Below, one piece after another: positions 1 through 8,211 of a stretch of 64,000 nt of DNA. Source of the stretch: Candidatus Hydrogenedens sp. GTDB taxonomy: Bacteria > Hydrogenedentota > Hydrogenedentia > Hydrogenedentales > JAEUWI01. The notes beneath the pieces were generated by a model. It was given only the letters and a program-made list of their open reading frames with translations. It was not told the origin of the DNA and ran no database searches. Each line of letters starts with the position of its first letter. Position 1 is the stretch's first letter. The stretch is from positions 1-64,000 of the forward strand of contig WGMK01000005.1 in the NCBI GenBank assembly GCA_016125095.1, in the 5' to 3' direction. Both the position numbers and the translations under genes were made by a program.

Positions 1-140
1 CAGCTTCAAAAACCTCACCGACGGGGAATTGAATACCTACGTCGACAAGCTCAACAATCGTCCCAGAAAGAAACTCGGATTCCGCACCCCGGCACAGGTC
101 TTCCTCGAAAAGCCTGTTGCAATTAGACTTTGAATCTGCG
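1..140 (+). mobile_element. Right end of an IS30-family insertion sequence, cut by the window edge
   Basis: The first 133 bases encode the end of an IS30-type transposase. The stretch around 114-140 (ending TTTGAATCTGCG and overlapping the stop codon) looks like the terminal inverted repeat, which in IS30 elements commonly overlaps the end of the transposase gene. The left end lies outside the window, so neither the partner repeat nor a target duplication can be checked. The boundary at 140 is approximate. Confidence 0.6.
2..133 (+). CDS. IS30-family transposase, C-terminal fragment
   Basis: Only the last 43 codons are inside the window. The peptide contains NNRPRKKLGFRTPAQVF, the typical C-terminal block of IS30-family DDE transposases, downstream of the catalytic glutamate. 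The family cuts and rejoins insertion-sequence ends. The reading frame is open from the window edge to a TGA at 131-133, so nothing shows whether the whole gene is intact. It is upstream of and on the same strand as the GntR gene, so read-through from the element could affect that regulator. Confidence 0.85.
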   Translation, partial: SFKNLTDGELNTYVDKLNNRPRKKLGFRTPAQVFLEKPVAIRL

Positions 141-281
141 TAGGTAGAACTTTTCTTGAATTTGGTTTCGTAGGTGAGTAGACTGGGCGGCAACGTACCG
201 GTGAACAGAGAGCATCCGGGACGTTGTGGGGCCGAGTGGACGCAAATAGCTTGGAAATCTAACCGTTGGAGAGAGAGAGAA

Positions 282-761
282 ATGCCGCGACCGAAGCACG
301 AGTCATCAGAGGAAATGTTGTCGATGTTATCCAGCATTGACATCCATAGCAGCGTTGCCGTGTATGTGCAAATTGAGAACCATGTTCAATTCGCCATCGC
401 GTCGGGACGCCTGAAGCCCGGGGATCAGCTGCCCTCCGTACGGGAATTGTCGGAGCGCCTGAACGTCAACCCGAACACCGTCGCCAAGTCCTACCGCGAT
501 CTCGAAGTGTTGGGGCTATTGTACACACGCCGTGGCATGGGCGTCTATGTGAACAAGGGCGTGGAGGTGAAGTGCCGCGAAGAGTGCCACCGCCGCATCA
601 TCGGCCGCATGCATGAAGTGCTGATGGAAGCGCGTGCGGCGGGGATGTCGGAGCGCGACATCAACGGCCTCGTGAAGATGAGCCTTTCGGCCAGCACGAA
701 TCCCTACGCCGAAGCCCCGAGCGACCTGCTGAAGCTGGCCAAGAAGCCGACCAAGAAGTAA
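282..761 (+). CDS. GntR-family transcriptional regulator, YtrA type
   Basis: A 159-residue DNA-binding regulator. Residues about 24-93 form the GntR winged helix-turn-helix, with the characteristic GRLKPGDQLPSVRELSERL and NVNPNTVAKSYRDLE blocks. The remaining ~65 residues are a short helical tail, too small for an effector-binding FadR/HutC or aminotransferase domain. That is the YtrA arrangement, whose members usually repress nearby ABC transporter or envelope-stress genes. No transporter is adjacent here. The frame is open further upstream to 174, but the ATG at 282 follows a purine-rich GAGAGAGAGA stretch and starts the typical length. The target is unknown; autoregulation is common in the family. 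A strong hairpin follows the gene. Confidence 0.88.
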   Translation: MPRPKHESSEEMLSMLSSIDIHSSVAVYVQIENHVQFAIASGRLKPGDQLPSVRELSERLNVNPNTVAKSYRDLEVLGLLYTRRGMGVYVNKGVEVKCREECHRRIIGRMHEVLMEARAAGMSERDINGLVKMSLSASTNPYAEAPSDLLKLAKKPTKK

Positions 762-786
762 GCCGCTTCCCAACCGCTGGTTTTTC

Positions 787-819
787 CGCCCCGTCGGTTC
801 CGATCGAACCGGCGGGGCG
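787..819 (+). terminator. Hairpin terminator after the GntR gene
   Basis: A 14-bp stem (arms 787-800 and 806-819, one G-T pair) closes a 5-base loop, 26 bases after the GntR stop codon. The run after it is T-rich but not a pure T tract (CGATCTGTCTGTTTG), so it may be a weaker terminator or an mRNA-stabilising hairpin. Confidence 0.65.
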
Positions 820-1083
820 ATCTGTCTGTTTGAACATGCCCCTGGCGTCAAAGTTTGGTCAGAAAACTGTTGACATCCGACGCGGAATGCTCTACTCTTT
901 AAGTGTTGGCGAATGTGGGAGCGAGCTGCGTTGTTCCCCCAAGTGATCGCAAGTACGCTGGTAAACATGCAAGAAGTTTCTGGCGGCAGCAAGGTACGTC
1001 CGTGCAGGGAAGCGTATCAGGATAACTATTGCCGCGCTGGAAAAAAAGCATAAGGGCTGGATGGTTTGGAAGGCGCAAGAGGC
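820..1083 (+). other. Leader region between GntR and the recombinase-domain gene
   Basis: No convincing gene. A good promoter lies at 870-898, so the transcript would carry a leader of about 180 bases before the start at 1084. A 46-codon frame (ATG 913, TAA 1051) exists in the leader, but it has no recognisable domain and no clear ribosome site. An overlapping frame without a start codon reads to a TGA at about 1085. The leader could hold a regulatory RNA structure; I see no named riboswitch. Confidence 0.4.
870..898 (+). promoter_or_regulatory. Sigma-70-type promoter for the recombinase-domain gene
   Basis: TTGACA at 870-875 (perfect -35), a 17-base spacer, then TACTCT at 893-898 as the -10. 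It sits just after the GntR terminator and points at the recombinase-domain gene. Confidence 0.65.
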
Positions 1084-1608
1084 ATGAGAAGCGAACACAA
1101 AAACGGTGCGCTGGACTCAGAGCGTCGATCGCGTGAAGCGAATCGCACGCGCCTGAGCCACGGCGCGAAGGTCAAACGCGGTCAACTCACGTCCGTGCAG
1201 CAGGGCCGGTACGGTACGGGTCCTGCCCCCTATGGTTACCGCCGCGGCCGGGAAGGCGAGAAGCCGCTGATGGTGGACGACCGCGAAGCGGAAGTGGTGC
1301 GCATGATATTCCGGGAGTACCTGAATACGCGCAGCACGGGCAAGGTGGTTAATTATCTCCACACGAAGGGCATCTTCACGCGCAAGGGCAACAAGTGGTC
1401 GCGCCAGGCGATTGCGATTATCTTGTCGAACCGCACCTACCGCGGACGCGTGAGCTATGGCGGTATCGAGACCGAAGGCCTGCACGAACCCATTATCGAA
1501 CCCGCGCTTTTTTACAAGGCCAATGCGCTGCGTGAACGCAAGCGCCGCGCGCGTACGCGCCGCAAGCCCTCCGATCCGGCGATAGCCCGCCGGATGCCGA
1601 TCGTCTGA
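1084..1608 (+). CDS. Recombinase-domain protein lacking the serine-resolvase catalytic domain
   Basis: A 174-residue basic protein matching the 'Recombinase' DNA-binding domain of large serine recombinases: GPAPYGYRR, then a helical segment with REAEVVRMIFREYL, then GKVVNYLHTKGIFT and a helix-turn-helix with WSRQAIAIILSNRTYRG. In full-length relatives this domain follows a ~150-residue catalytic domain with the nucleophilic serine. Here the protein begins at residue one with a short basic segment and no catalytic domain is encoded upstream. It also stops before the zinc-ribbon and coiled-coil part. The ATG at 1084 is preceded by GGAAGG at 1068-1073; a TTG at 1066 is an alternative. It could be a domesticated DNA-binding protein or a remnant. 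It has its own promoter and terminator, which argues that it is expressed. Confidence 0.75.
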   Translation: MRSEHKNGALDSERRSREANRTRLSHGAKVKRGQLTSVQQGRYGTGPAPYGYRRGREGEKPLMVDDREAEVVRMIFREYLNTRSTGKVVNYLHTKGIFTRKGNKWSRQAIAIILSNRTYRGRVSYGGIETEGLHEPIIEPALFYKANALRERKRRARTRRKPSDPAIARRMPIV

Positions 1609-1642
1609 TATCTAATTCCTATTCGATTACCTGTACTTATCG

Positions 1643-1672
1643 GGGCGCCCTTCGGGGCGCCCATTTTCTTTA
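1643..1672 (+). terminator. Intrinsic terminator after the recombinase-domain gene
   Basis: GGGCGCCC, a TTCG tetraloop, then GGGCGCCC (1643-1662), followed by ATTTTCTTT. A textbook 8-bp GC stem with a T tract. It runs up to the end of the convergent amidohydrolase gene. Confidence 0.88.
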
Positions 1673-2488
1673 TGGCAGATTAAGCTTGAACACGCGGCGC
1701 GCATTGTCCGAGAGAAACAACTGCGCCGCCTCCACGTCCAGGCCAAGTTCCTCGATCCCCGCGAGTGCGGCCTGCGGCGCTATCATCGGGAAGTTGGTGC
1801 CGAACATCACTTTCGTGCGGCCGCGGCCACGCATGAATTCGACGAGCGGCGCGGGCAGCCGCTTCACCTTGTAGGCCGAGGTATCCACATAGAAGTTGGG
1901 ATACTTGCGCGCCATCGAGAGCACTTCTTCAATCCACGGGTAGCCGACGTGCCCGCCCACGACGACGAGTTCCGGGAACTCGAGGCACACGTGATCGAGG
2001 TAGGGAATCGGGCGGCCCGGTTCGCTCGGGCAAAGCGGCCCCGTATGGCCAATCTGCGTGCAAAACGGAATCCCCAGCTCGCAGCACTCGGCGAAAAGCG
2101 GATAGTAGCGCCGGTCGTCGGGCGGCAGATTCCAAAGCCACGGCACGACACGCAGGCCGATGAATCCATCTTCCTTCACGGCGCGGCGGAGTTCGCGCAC
2201 GGCCTGCATGGGTTCGTAGAGGTTGGCCGAGGCAATCCCCTTCAACCGCCCGCCGGAGGCTGCCACGAAGCCCTTCACATCGTCGTGGGTAATCAGCCAG
2301 CCCTGTGGCCCGCACCACGCGGCACAGAGCCCGGTGCCGACGCCGGCCGCTTGCATGGCCGCGAGCGTGAAATCCACCGGCAGCGCGGGAAATTCCTCGA
2401 CGCCCATCCAACGCAGCAGCGAAGCCAGCCAGGGCTGCTTCACGAAGGTTTCCGTGGGGTGCTGCATCCAGACGTCGACGGTATTCAT
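1670..2488 (-). CDS. Amidohydrolase-family (amidohydrolase 2) protein
   Basis: A 272-residue TIM-barrel protein of the amidohydrolase-2 (ACMSD/LigW-like) group, whose members decarboxylate or hydrolyse small carboxylic substrates using a divalent metal. Visible family blocks are GFIGLRVVPW (residues 109-118), QIGHTGP with His148, GGHVGYPW with His180, and FGTNFP at 229-234. The metal site looks altered. The usual N-terminal HxH is replaced by WMQHP, leaving only His10, and the usual Asp of FGxDxP is Asn232. The true substrate is unknown and a non-canonical or metal-free activity is possible. The ATG at 2488 follows GGAG. The gene is divergent from the alginate lyase-like gene and convergent with the recombinase-domain gene. 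Confidence 0.8.
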   Translation of the reverse strand: MNTVDVWMQHPTETFVKQPWLASLLRWMGVEEFPALPVDFTLAAMQAAGVGTGLCAAWCGPQGWLITHDDVKGFVAASGGRLKGIASANLYEPMQAVRELRRAVKEDGFIGLRVVPWLWNLPPDDRRYYPLFAECCELGIPFCTQIGHTGPLCPSEPGRPIPYLDHVCLEFPELVVVGGHVGYPWIEEVLSMARKYPNFYVDTSAYKVKRLPAPLVEFMRGRGRTKVMFGTNFPMIAPQAALAGIEELGLDVEAAQLFLSDNARRVFKLNLP

Positions 2489-2573
2489 TGCGTAGTTCTC
2501 CGAGGCGTTTGCAATGGCGGGGGCTGACCGGAACAATAGCCGCTCGACCTTAAGCAAACAAGAACGGACACCC

Positions 2574-3653
2574 ATGCTCGTTTTCACGTTTCATCTAGTG
2601 CTGGCATGCAGCTTTCAGGCTGCGCCCGAGGTACTGCTGGAGCGCCCGCTGGTAACCATCGTCGACAAGACCGGCTGCGCGCCCAATGGCGACAAGCGGG
2701 AGTATTACACGCTCTCGCCGTATTGGTGGCCGAACCCCGAATCTCCGGATGGCCTGCCCTATGTGCGCCGCGATGGCGAAGTGAACCCAGAGGCGAATAC
2801 GGACACCTACGACCGCCGGCACTATTTCCAAATGACGGATACCATCGTGTCGTGCGCGGCCGCTTGGCAGACCCGTAAAGACGAACGCTTTGCGGAATGC
2901 GCCGCGCGCTGGGCCCGGGCGTGGTTCGTCGATGAAGCCACCTCCATGCGGCCCGGCTTCCGCTTCGGGCAGAGCATCCCCGGGAAGAACGAAGGCAGTC
3001 CCGAGGCCATCATCCGGGGCATGTCGCTGCTGGATATACACGAAGCGCTCACCTCGCTGCCGGAAGCAGTCTGGACCGAAGCGGACCGATCGGCGTGGTT
3101 ACAATGGCTAAATGCCTATCTGGATTGGCTGACCACCAGCGAACCCGGTCAGCGCGAATCGCGCGCCTTCAACAACCACGGCACCTGGTACGACGTGCAG
3201 GTGGCGACGTTTGCCGTGGCGACCGGACGGGAAGCGCTCGCGCGCGAGGTGCTCGCGGCCGTCGGCGAGAAACGCATCCGCAAGCAGATCAAGCCCGATG
3301 GCCGCATGACCTTCGAACTGATGCGCACGAAATCCTGGGACTACGCGACCATGAACCTCGACGCCATGACTCGGATGGCGGAACTGGCGCAGGGGCTGGG
3401 CATCGACGTCTGGGGTTACGAGACCGAACAGGGTGCGTCTATCGAGGCAGCGATCGACTGGTTAATCCCCTATGCCAACGCCCCCGAGACCTGGCCCGCC
3501 AAACAGATCGTGCCCTTCGAACCGGAACGGCTGGCCCCGGCGCTGAGACGCTATATCGCCGCACATCCGGATTGCGCGGAACGCTACCGCGAAACACTGG
3601 AGCATTTGGAGCATGTGAAGTCGGGGGCAAAACCGATGCAGGGCGACGACTGA
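2574..3653 (+). CDS. Alginate lyase-family protein, probably secreted
   Basis: A 359-residue protein with an (alpha/alpha) barrel of the alginate lyase (PF05426) family, which cleaves uronic-acid polysaccharides by beta-elimination. Diagnostic blocks are YYTLSPYWWPNP and GLPYVRRDGEVNPE near residues 40-70, and the catalytic NNHGTWYD about halfway. The N terminus from the ATG at 2574 (MLVFTFHLVLACSFQAAP) works as a signal peptide, which supports this start over the longer frame from 2514. No strong ribosome site is visible. It is divergent from the amidohydrolase (86 bases between starts). The substrate polymer cannot be deduced from sequence. Confidence 0.85.
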   Translation: MLVFTFHLVLACSFQAAPEVLLERPLVTIVDKTGCAPNGDKREYYTLSPYWWPNPESPDGLPYVRRDGEVNPEANTDTYDRRHYFQMTDTIVSCAAAWQTRKDERFAECAARWARAWFVDEATSMRPGFRFGQSIPGKNEGSPEAIIRGMSLLDIHEALTSLPEAVWTEADRSAWLQWLNAYLDWLTTSEPGQRESRAFNNHGTWYDVQVATFAVATGREALAREVLAAVGEKRIRKQIKPDGRMTFELMRTKSWDYATMNLDAMTRMAELAQGLGIDVWGYETEQGASIEAAIDWLIPYANAPETWPAKQIVPFEPERLAPALRRYIAAHPDCAERYRETLEHLEHVKSGAKPMQGDD

Positions 3654-3661
3654 GTCGACGA

Positions 3662-4537
3662 CTACGCCGCGCCGGCTTCGGTGCTCTTGGCACTTCGAAC
3701 GCGGCGCTTGGCGGGGAGCGCCTTGCGGCGGCCGCGGCGATGCGGCTCTTCCATAAAGATGAGCTCCTCGGGACGCTCCTTGCGGCAGGCATCGTGGAGC
3801 CGATCGGCGATGGCGCGGAACACTTGCGGATTCCAGGCCAAGCCGACATGCGTGCCGGTCACCTCGATATCGGTTTCATCCCCATTCAGGCAAACCTGCC
3901 AATCGACCACGCCATCGGTCTTGGTATATACGGCCGTATGGGGGATGGACTTCGGGAAGGTGTTGTTCATGGTGCAGAGAAAGCCGCAGGCGCAGGCGTC
4001 GGTAAAGCAATCCTTGTGGCGCTTACCCACGTTGCGATGCGTACGGTGGCGCACTTGGGCGATGGCCCACAGCACCCACGGATTCACGCGCACGCCGCCA
4101 AAGGGCGAACCAAGCGTGATGACCGAACCGATGCGCTCAGGCTTGCGCACGGCCACGCCGCGCGAAAGCACCCCGCCGAAGCTGTGCCCCACCAGGTGCA
4201 CGGGTTTACCCGTGGCCGCGTAGGCCTGATTGACCGTATTCAGCAGCCGGTGCATGAGCTTGTCAGGACACTGCGCATTGTGCCCGATGTGGGAAAAGTA
4301 AGGCTTGTAGCCGATACGCTGCAGCCACAGGTACATTTCGATGAGGTACCAGTCGTTGCCCAGAAACCCGGGCACGACCACCACGGGCTGGCCGTTACCT
4401 TTTGGAACACCAAAGCCGTAGTACACGCTGGAAGTCTTCAGCGCACAATACTCGACCCCGCAGGTAAGCTCGCGCCAGAGCGAGATATCCACATGTTGGG
4501 GCGTATCGACCACGGCAACGGTATTCATTCGGGCCAT
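3662..4537 (-). CDS. Alpha/beta hydrolase, lipase/esterase type
   Basis: A 291-residue hydrolase with the lipase pattern: oxyanion region VVVPGFLGND, nucleophile elbow LVGHSFGG (catalytic Ser), a following LGSPFGGVRV, and candidate acid and His residues in NGDETDIEVTGTHVG. This organisation is common in bacterial triacylglycerol lipases. No signal peptide is visible, so an intracellular role is likely. The last ~30 residues are strongly basic (RRGRRKALPAKRR), which is unusual and could mediate binding to an anionic surface. GGGAG lies 6 bases before the ATG at 4537. The gene is divergent from a wax ester synthase/DGAT, suggesting storage-lipid turnover; this is inferred from neighbourhood. 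Confidence 0.82.
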   Translation of the reverse strand: MARMNTVAVVDTPQHVDISLWRELTCGVEYCALKTSSVYYGFGVPKGNGQPVVVVPGFLGNDWYLIEMYLWLQRIGYKPYFSHIGHNAQCPDKLMHRLLNTVNQAYAATGKPVHLVGHSFGGVLSRGVAVRKPERIGSVITLGSPFGGVRVNPWVLWAIAQVRHRTHRNVGKRHKDCFTDACACGFLCTMNNTFPKSIPHTAVYTKTDGVVDWQVCLNGDETDIEVTGTHVGLAWNPQVFRAIADRLHDACRKERPEELIFMEEPHRRGRRKALPAKRRVRSAKSTEAGAA

Positions 4538-4766
4538 ATGTGACTCCCGGGCGTAGGAGAACCGCGAGCAATTCCCGGCTCTCCAACCTTAATCGTACCA
4601 TACCAAAGCGAAAGTCCGGAATTCCACGAATTCAATCAATCCGGTTGGAGGCGTCTAACCTGTTCATAATACAGGGATTGATTTGAGCGAACCAGCGCCA
4701 GTCCAGTATACTCTCCCCCGCTGCGGGGAGGCGGTCCCTTTCAACTTCCGTCGGAGTGAATCAAGC

Positions 4767-6251
4767 ATGTTGGATTCCGAACTGCCGCGCCGGTTGTCCG
4801 GCATGGATGCGTTTTTTCTCTACGCGGAGCGCGAAGATCAGCCGCTCCACGTGGGGGCGACGTGCATTTTCGACGGCCGGATTCCTTTCTTGCGCTTCAT
4901 GCGGAATCTGGAAAACCGCCTGCATCTGATCCCCCGCTATCGCCAGCGCATCGTGCCCTCGCCGCTGGGCATCGGGCATCCCACGTGGGAAGACGACCCG
5001 GGATTCGACATCAAGAATCATGTATTCCGGGTGAAGGTGAAGGCGCCGGGCGGTGAAAAGGAACTGCGCCAGCTGAGCGGAAAAATCTTCACCGGCACGC
5101 TCGATCGCAGCAAGCCGCTGTGGGAAATCTACGTGGTGGAGGGGTGCGAAGGCGGCCGCGGCGCGCTCATCTTTAAGGTACACCACTGCATGGTCGACGG
5201 CGTGGCGGGCATCGGTCTCGCGTTCGTGCTGTTCGACATGGTGCCCGACCCGCCGAAATCCCGCAAGAAACCCTTCCGTCCGGAGCCGCTCCCCGAGCCG
5301 CAGGAACTGCTGGTAGACGCGCTGTGGGACAGTGCTATCGAAAGCGTCAACCACTGGACCCGGTTCCAGCGCAGCGTAACCGATTTCGGATCGAGCCTGA
5401 ACGGTACCGACCTGGGCACTGCGCTGCGTTCGTTCGCTGCGTCTGTGGGCAAGCTGCTGCTGCCGTTGAACCGGCTGCCCTTCAACAAACCGCTGAGCGG
5501 CCGGCGCCTGGTCTGCTGGCGCGAGTATTCGTTCACCGACACCCGTGCGATTCGCGCGGTGGCGGGCGGCACGTTTAACGATGTGATTCTCACCTGCGTG
5601 TCCGGGGCTATACGGCGCTACATGCTCGACAAGACGCCGAACGGCCGCAGGATTCCGCGCAACATCCGCATACTCTGCCCGGTGAATGTACGCCAGGAAC
5701 ACGAGCGCGGCGCGCTGGGCAACCGCATTTCGTTTCTGCCGGTGGAAGTGCCGCTGAATATTGCAGACCCGATGGAGCGGCTGCACGCGATCGCGCTCAA
5801 GACTTCGGAACTGAAAGAGGCCAAGGTGAGCGGCTCGGTGAGCCTGATGTTCGAGGCGCTGCAGGGCATTCCGGCGCAACTGCAGGCCGCCGTGCTGGCG
5901 GCCGTGGCAAACCCGACCGTGCAGTCTATCCTGCCCACGGCCATGCCTCCGGGTAACCTGATCTGCACGAACGTGCCCGGCCCGCAGATTCCCCTTTATG
6001 TGCAGGGCAAGCGGTTGTTGTCGACGTTTCCGAAGGTGCCCGTGGTGATGGAGATGGGCGTGAATTTCGCCATCGCCACCTACGACCAGAAGCTCTGCAT
6101 CAATTGCTGCGCCGATGGCATCGTGGGCAATGATGTCGACAAGATCATGGAGTATCTGGACGAGGGATTCCGGGAACTGATGCGCGCCGCCGAGGTAAAG
6201 CAGGCGGACTATGTGCGTATCCGCGGCGCAGCGGATATCAGCCCGGTCTAA
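4767..6251 (+). CDS. Wax ester synthase/diacylglycerol acyltransferase (WS/DGAT)
   Basis: A 494-residue member of the bacterial WS/DGAT family, which joins acyl-CoA to fatty alcohol or diacylglycerol to make wax esters or triacylglycerol. The opening LSGMDAFFLYAE is the family's usual start, and the catalytic HHxxxDG is present as HHCMVDG at 139-145. Late conserved blocks include NVRQEHERGALGNRIS and LICTNVPGPQ. Length is normal for the family. The ATG at 4767 is preceded by GGAG; the frame is open upstream to 4683, but the extension has no family similarity. A CATAAT near 4664 may be the -10 of its promoter. Neighbours are a lipase-like hydrolase (divergent) and an SDR (convergent), consistent with neutral-lipid metabolism. 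Confidence 0.93.
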   Translation: MLDSELPRRLSGMDAFFLYAEREDQPLHVGATCIFDGRIPFLRFMRNLENRLHLIPRYRQRIVPSPLGIGHPTWEDDPGFDIKNHVFRVKVKAPGGEKELRQLSGKIFTGTLDRSKPLWEIYVVEGCEGGRGALIFKVHHCMVDGVAGIGLAFVLFDMVPDPPKSRKKPFRPEPLPEPQELLVDALWDSAIESVNHWTRFQRSVTDFGSSLNGTDLGTALRSFAASVGKLLLPLNRLPFNKPLSGRRLVCWREYSFTDTRAIRAVAGGTFNDVILTCVSGAIRRYMLDKTPNGRRIPRNIRILCPVNVRQEHERGALGNRISFLPVEVPLNIADPMERLHAIALKTSELKEAKVSGSVSLMFEALQGIPAQLQAAVLAAVANPTVQSILPTAMPPGNLICTNVPGPQIPLYVQGKRLLSTFPKVPVVMEMGVNFAIATYDQKLCINCCADGIVGNDVDKIMEYLDEGFRELMRAAEVKQADYVRIRGAADISPV

Positions 6252-6257
6252 CCTCTG

Positions 6258-7085
6258 CTAGAGCGCGGCGAACACGTCGCCCGCGTAGGCCAGCAGACCC
6301 GTAAACATGGATGCGCCCAAGGCAGCCTGCCAACGGCTCAGCTTGCGATGCACGCGCGCCATGAAGGCCTGGAACGGGGTCACCTTATCGATGACGGCCG
6401 GCTGCTTGCCGAGCGTGCGGAAACAGGTATCCACCACCTGATCCGGCTTGCGGAACATTTCCATCGGAGGCAGGCGCTTCACCTGCGCCACGTTGTGGAA
6501 CTCGGTGGCGGTGTATCCCGGCGACAACGATAGCACATCGATACCGCAGGGCTTCAGCTCTGAATACAAGGCCTCGCCCAGCATGCGGTTGTAGGCCTTT
6601 GATGCGCCGTATACCGCGAGCATCGGCGCAGGCTGGTAGGCGGCGGTGCTGGCGAGAAACACCACGCCGCCCTTCCCCCGCTCCACCATGCCCGGCAGAA
6701 ACAACCCGGTCAGGACCGTGGGCGCCTTGACGTTCACATCGACGATGGCGGATTGCCATTGGAGCTCGGTCTCATGGAATCGGGCGTGGCTGCCAAAGCC
6801 CGCGTTGTTGATCAGCAGACTAACCGTGACACCGGCGGCATCGCAGGCCTCTTTGATTGATTCGGGGGCGCCCGGCTTGGAGAGATCGGCGACGACCACC
6901 AGTACGTTGACGTGGTAGTCCTGCTTGAGGCGTTCGGCCAGCAACTCGAGCCGGCTTTGCCGACGAGCCACCAGCACCAAATCCATACCTTCGGAAGCGC
7001 ATCGGCGGGCGAACGCTTCGCCGAGCCCGGCGCTGGCGCCGGTAATGAGTGCCGATCCCGGATACTTCGTTGAAAGCTTGGCCAC
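6258..7085 (-). CDS. Short-chain dehydrogenase/reductase (SDR), classical type
   Basis: A 275-residue SDR with a complete active site: TGASAGLG cofactor loop near the N terminus, NNAGFG, catalytic Ser in FLASTAAY, YGASK (Tyr/Lys), and PGYTATEF after it. VLVARRQSRL after the second strand suggests NADP(H) preference. It resembles the DltE/YqjQ-like group and, more loosely, acyl-CoA reductases of the SDR type, so a role in making fatty alcohol for the neighbouring WS/DGAT is possible but unproven. The start is a GTG at 7085, fixed by AGGAGG nine bases upstream. It is convergent with the WS/DGAT gene, only 6 bases apart. The C terminus has a hydrophobic stretch. Confidence 0.88.
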   Translation of the reverse strand: MAKLSTKYPGSALITGASAGLGEAFARRCASEGMDLVLVARRQSRLELLAERLKQDYHVNVLVVVADLSKPGAPESIKEACDAAGVTVSLLINNAGFGSHARFHETELQWQSAIVDVNVKAPTVLTGLFLPGMVERGKGGVVFLASTAAYQPAPMLAVYGASKAYNRMLGEALYSELKPCGIDVLSLSPGYTATEFHNVAQVKRLPPMEMFRKPDQVVDTCFRTLGKQPAVIDKVTPFQAFMARVHRKLSRWQAALGASMFTGLLAYAGDVFAAL

Positions 7086-7179
7086 GTTCGGGCTCCTCCT
7101 GCTAACGTCAAGAGTATACCACGCACCGAAAAAAAATAAAGGATCTATTTACAGGCTTACCGAACTCGCACTATTTTCA

Positions 7180-8211
7180 CTATAGGGAAGAAATGGCCTG
7201 TTTGACGGCCAAAATCACGATGGCGAGTTGTACCCGCATCTGGGTGGCGAAAGGCACGGGCTCAATGCCGTATTCGGCCTGCAACGCATCCAGAGCGTGC
7301 GATGCGCGTGCCTCGGCCAAGGCGTCCCGGAATCGCCAGTAGATCGGATCCTCCAAGCTGCTCGTGCCGTGCGTAATGCGGAACAAAGACATTTCACTGA
7401 CCATGCAGAGGGGATTGCCCCCGAGCGCCGCGATGGCCTCCATGCTGCTGGGCCGGAATTTCGCAGCCATTGCAGGGTCGTTTTGCGCGTGGAAGAAGTC
7501 CTGCATGGCCGTTGCGGTGGGCGTCGTGCTGAATCCCTTGCGCAGCCGGGTGAAGCCCTTGTCGCCTTGCCGGTCGATCTCGTGCAGCGGAAATCGGAGG
7601 CGCTCGCAGATCTCCGCGAGCTGGTTCATGAGTTCGCCGCTGCGCTCGGCCCATTCGCGGCACAGAAGGAACCAGGCGCCCTCGGCATAGCCCATGCCGT
7701 GCAACGAGGAATGCGCCGCGTACGGGGCCTCCTGCGCGAGCCACTGCAACACCGCACGGCACTCCGGGCGCGCGCCCTCGTCCAGCGCGAATCCGAACTC
7801 GATGTCGTCTCCGGGCTGCTCCCGCACGGCATGTTCGATATAGGTGGCGAAGGCGGGCGGATCGGCGAACCATGCGCGATTGCGGTCGGCACCGTCGGGA
7901 TTCATCTGCGGCACGATGCGAAAGGTGCACCGCTCGAGGAGCTCGGGGGCAAGGCGCTCGAGTGCGAGCGGGAGTATCTGCGCCGTCATCGGACCGGCAG
8001 GCTCGTCGGCATGGGATCCGGCGATGACGGAGACGTGATGCGGCCCCGTGCCGCAGGTTACGCCGAAGAGATCTTGCCCGTTCCGCGATTGGCCAATCGC
8101 TTCGAAAGGACAGCCGAGTGTTGCGAGGTGCTCCCCTAATGCTGCGTTATCGCGGAACGAGAGCCAGGCATCGGGCACCTCGAAAGCGACGATGCGCTCG
8201 ATCAGGGACAT
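7180..8211 (-). CDS. M14-family zinc carboxypeptidase-like protein
   Basis: A 343-residue metallopeptidase of the M14 (carboxypeptidase A/succinylglutamate desuccinylase-like) superfamily. Zinc ligands are His67 and Glu70 in GSHADEP and the later His in SLHGMGY. VPQMNPDGADRNR is the substrate-binding block, and SEMSLF probably carries the general-base glutamate. These enzymes remove C-terminal residues or amide-linked groups. No signal peptide is seen. The ATG at 8211 lies inside the end of the upstream protease gene (10-base overlap), so the two are translationally coupled. An endoprotease producing Lys ends next to a carboxypeptidase suggests stepwise peptide processing, but the two would act in different compartments unless this protein is also exported. 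Confidence 0.83.
   Translation of the reverse strand: MSLIERIVAFEVPDAWLSFRDNAALGEHLATLGCPFEAIGQSRNGQDLFGVTCGTGPHHVSVIAGSHADEPAGPMTAQILPLALERLAPELLERCTFRIVPQMNPDGADRNRAWFADPPAFATYIEHAVREQPGDDIEFGFALDEGARPECRAVLQWLAQEAPYAAHSSLHGMGYAEGAWFLLCREWAERSGELMNQLAEICERLRFPLHEIDRQGDKGFTRLRKGFSTTPTATAMQDFFHAQNDPAMAAKFRPSSMEAIAALGGNPLCMVSEMSLFRITHGTSSLEDPIYWRFRDALAEARASHALDALQAEYGIEPVPFATQMRVQLAIVILAVKQAISSL

Noticed and set aside
913..1053. 46-codon frame in the leader of the recombinase-domain gene
   Set aside because: No recognisable domain, no clear ribosome site and chance length. Kept only as a note in the leader region.
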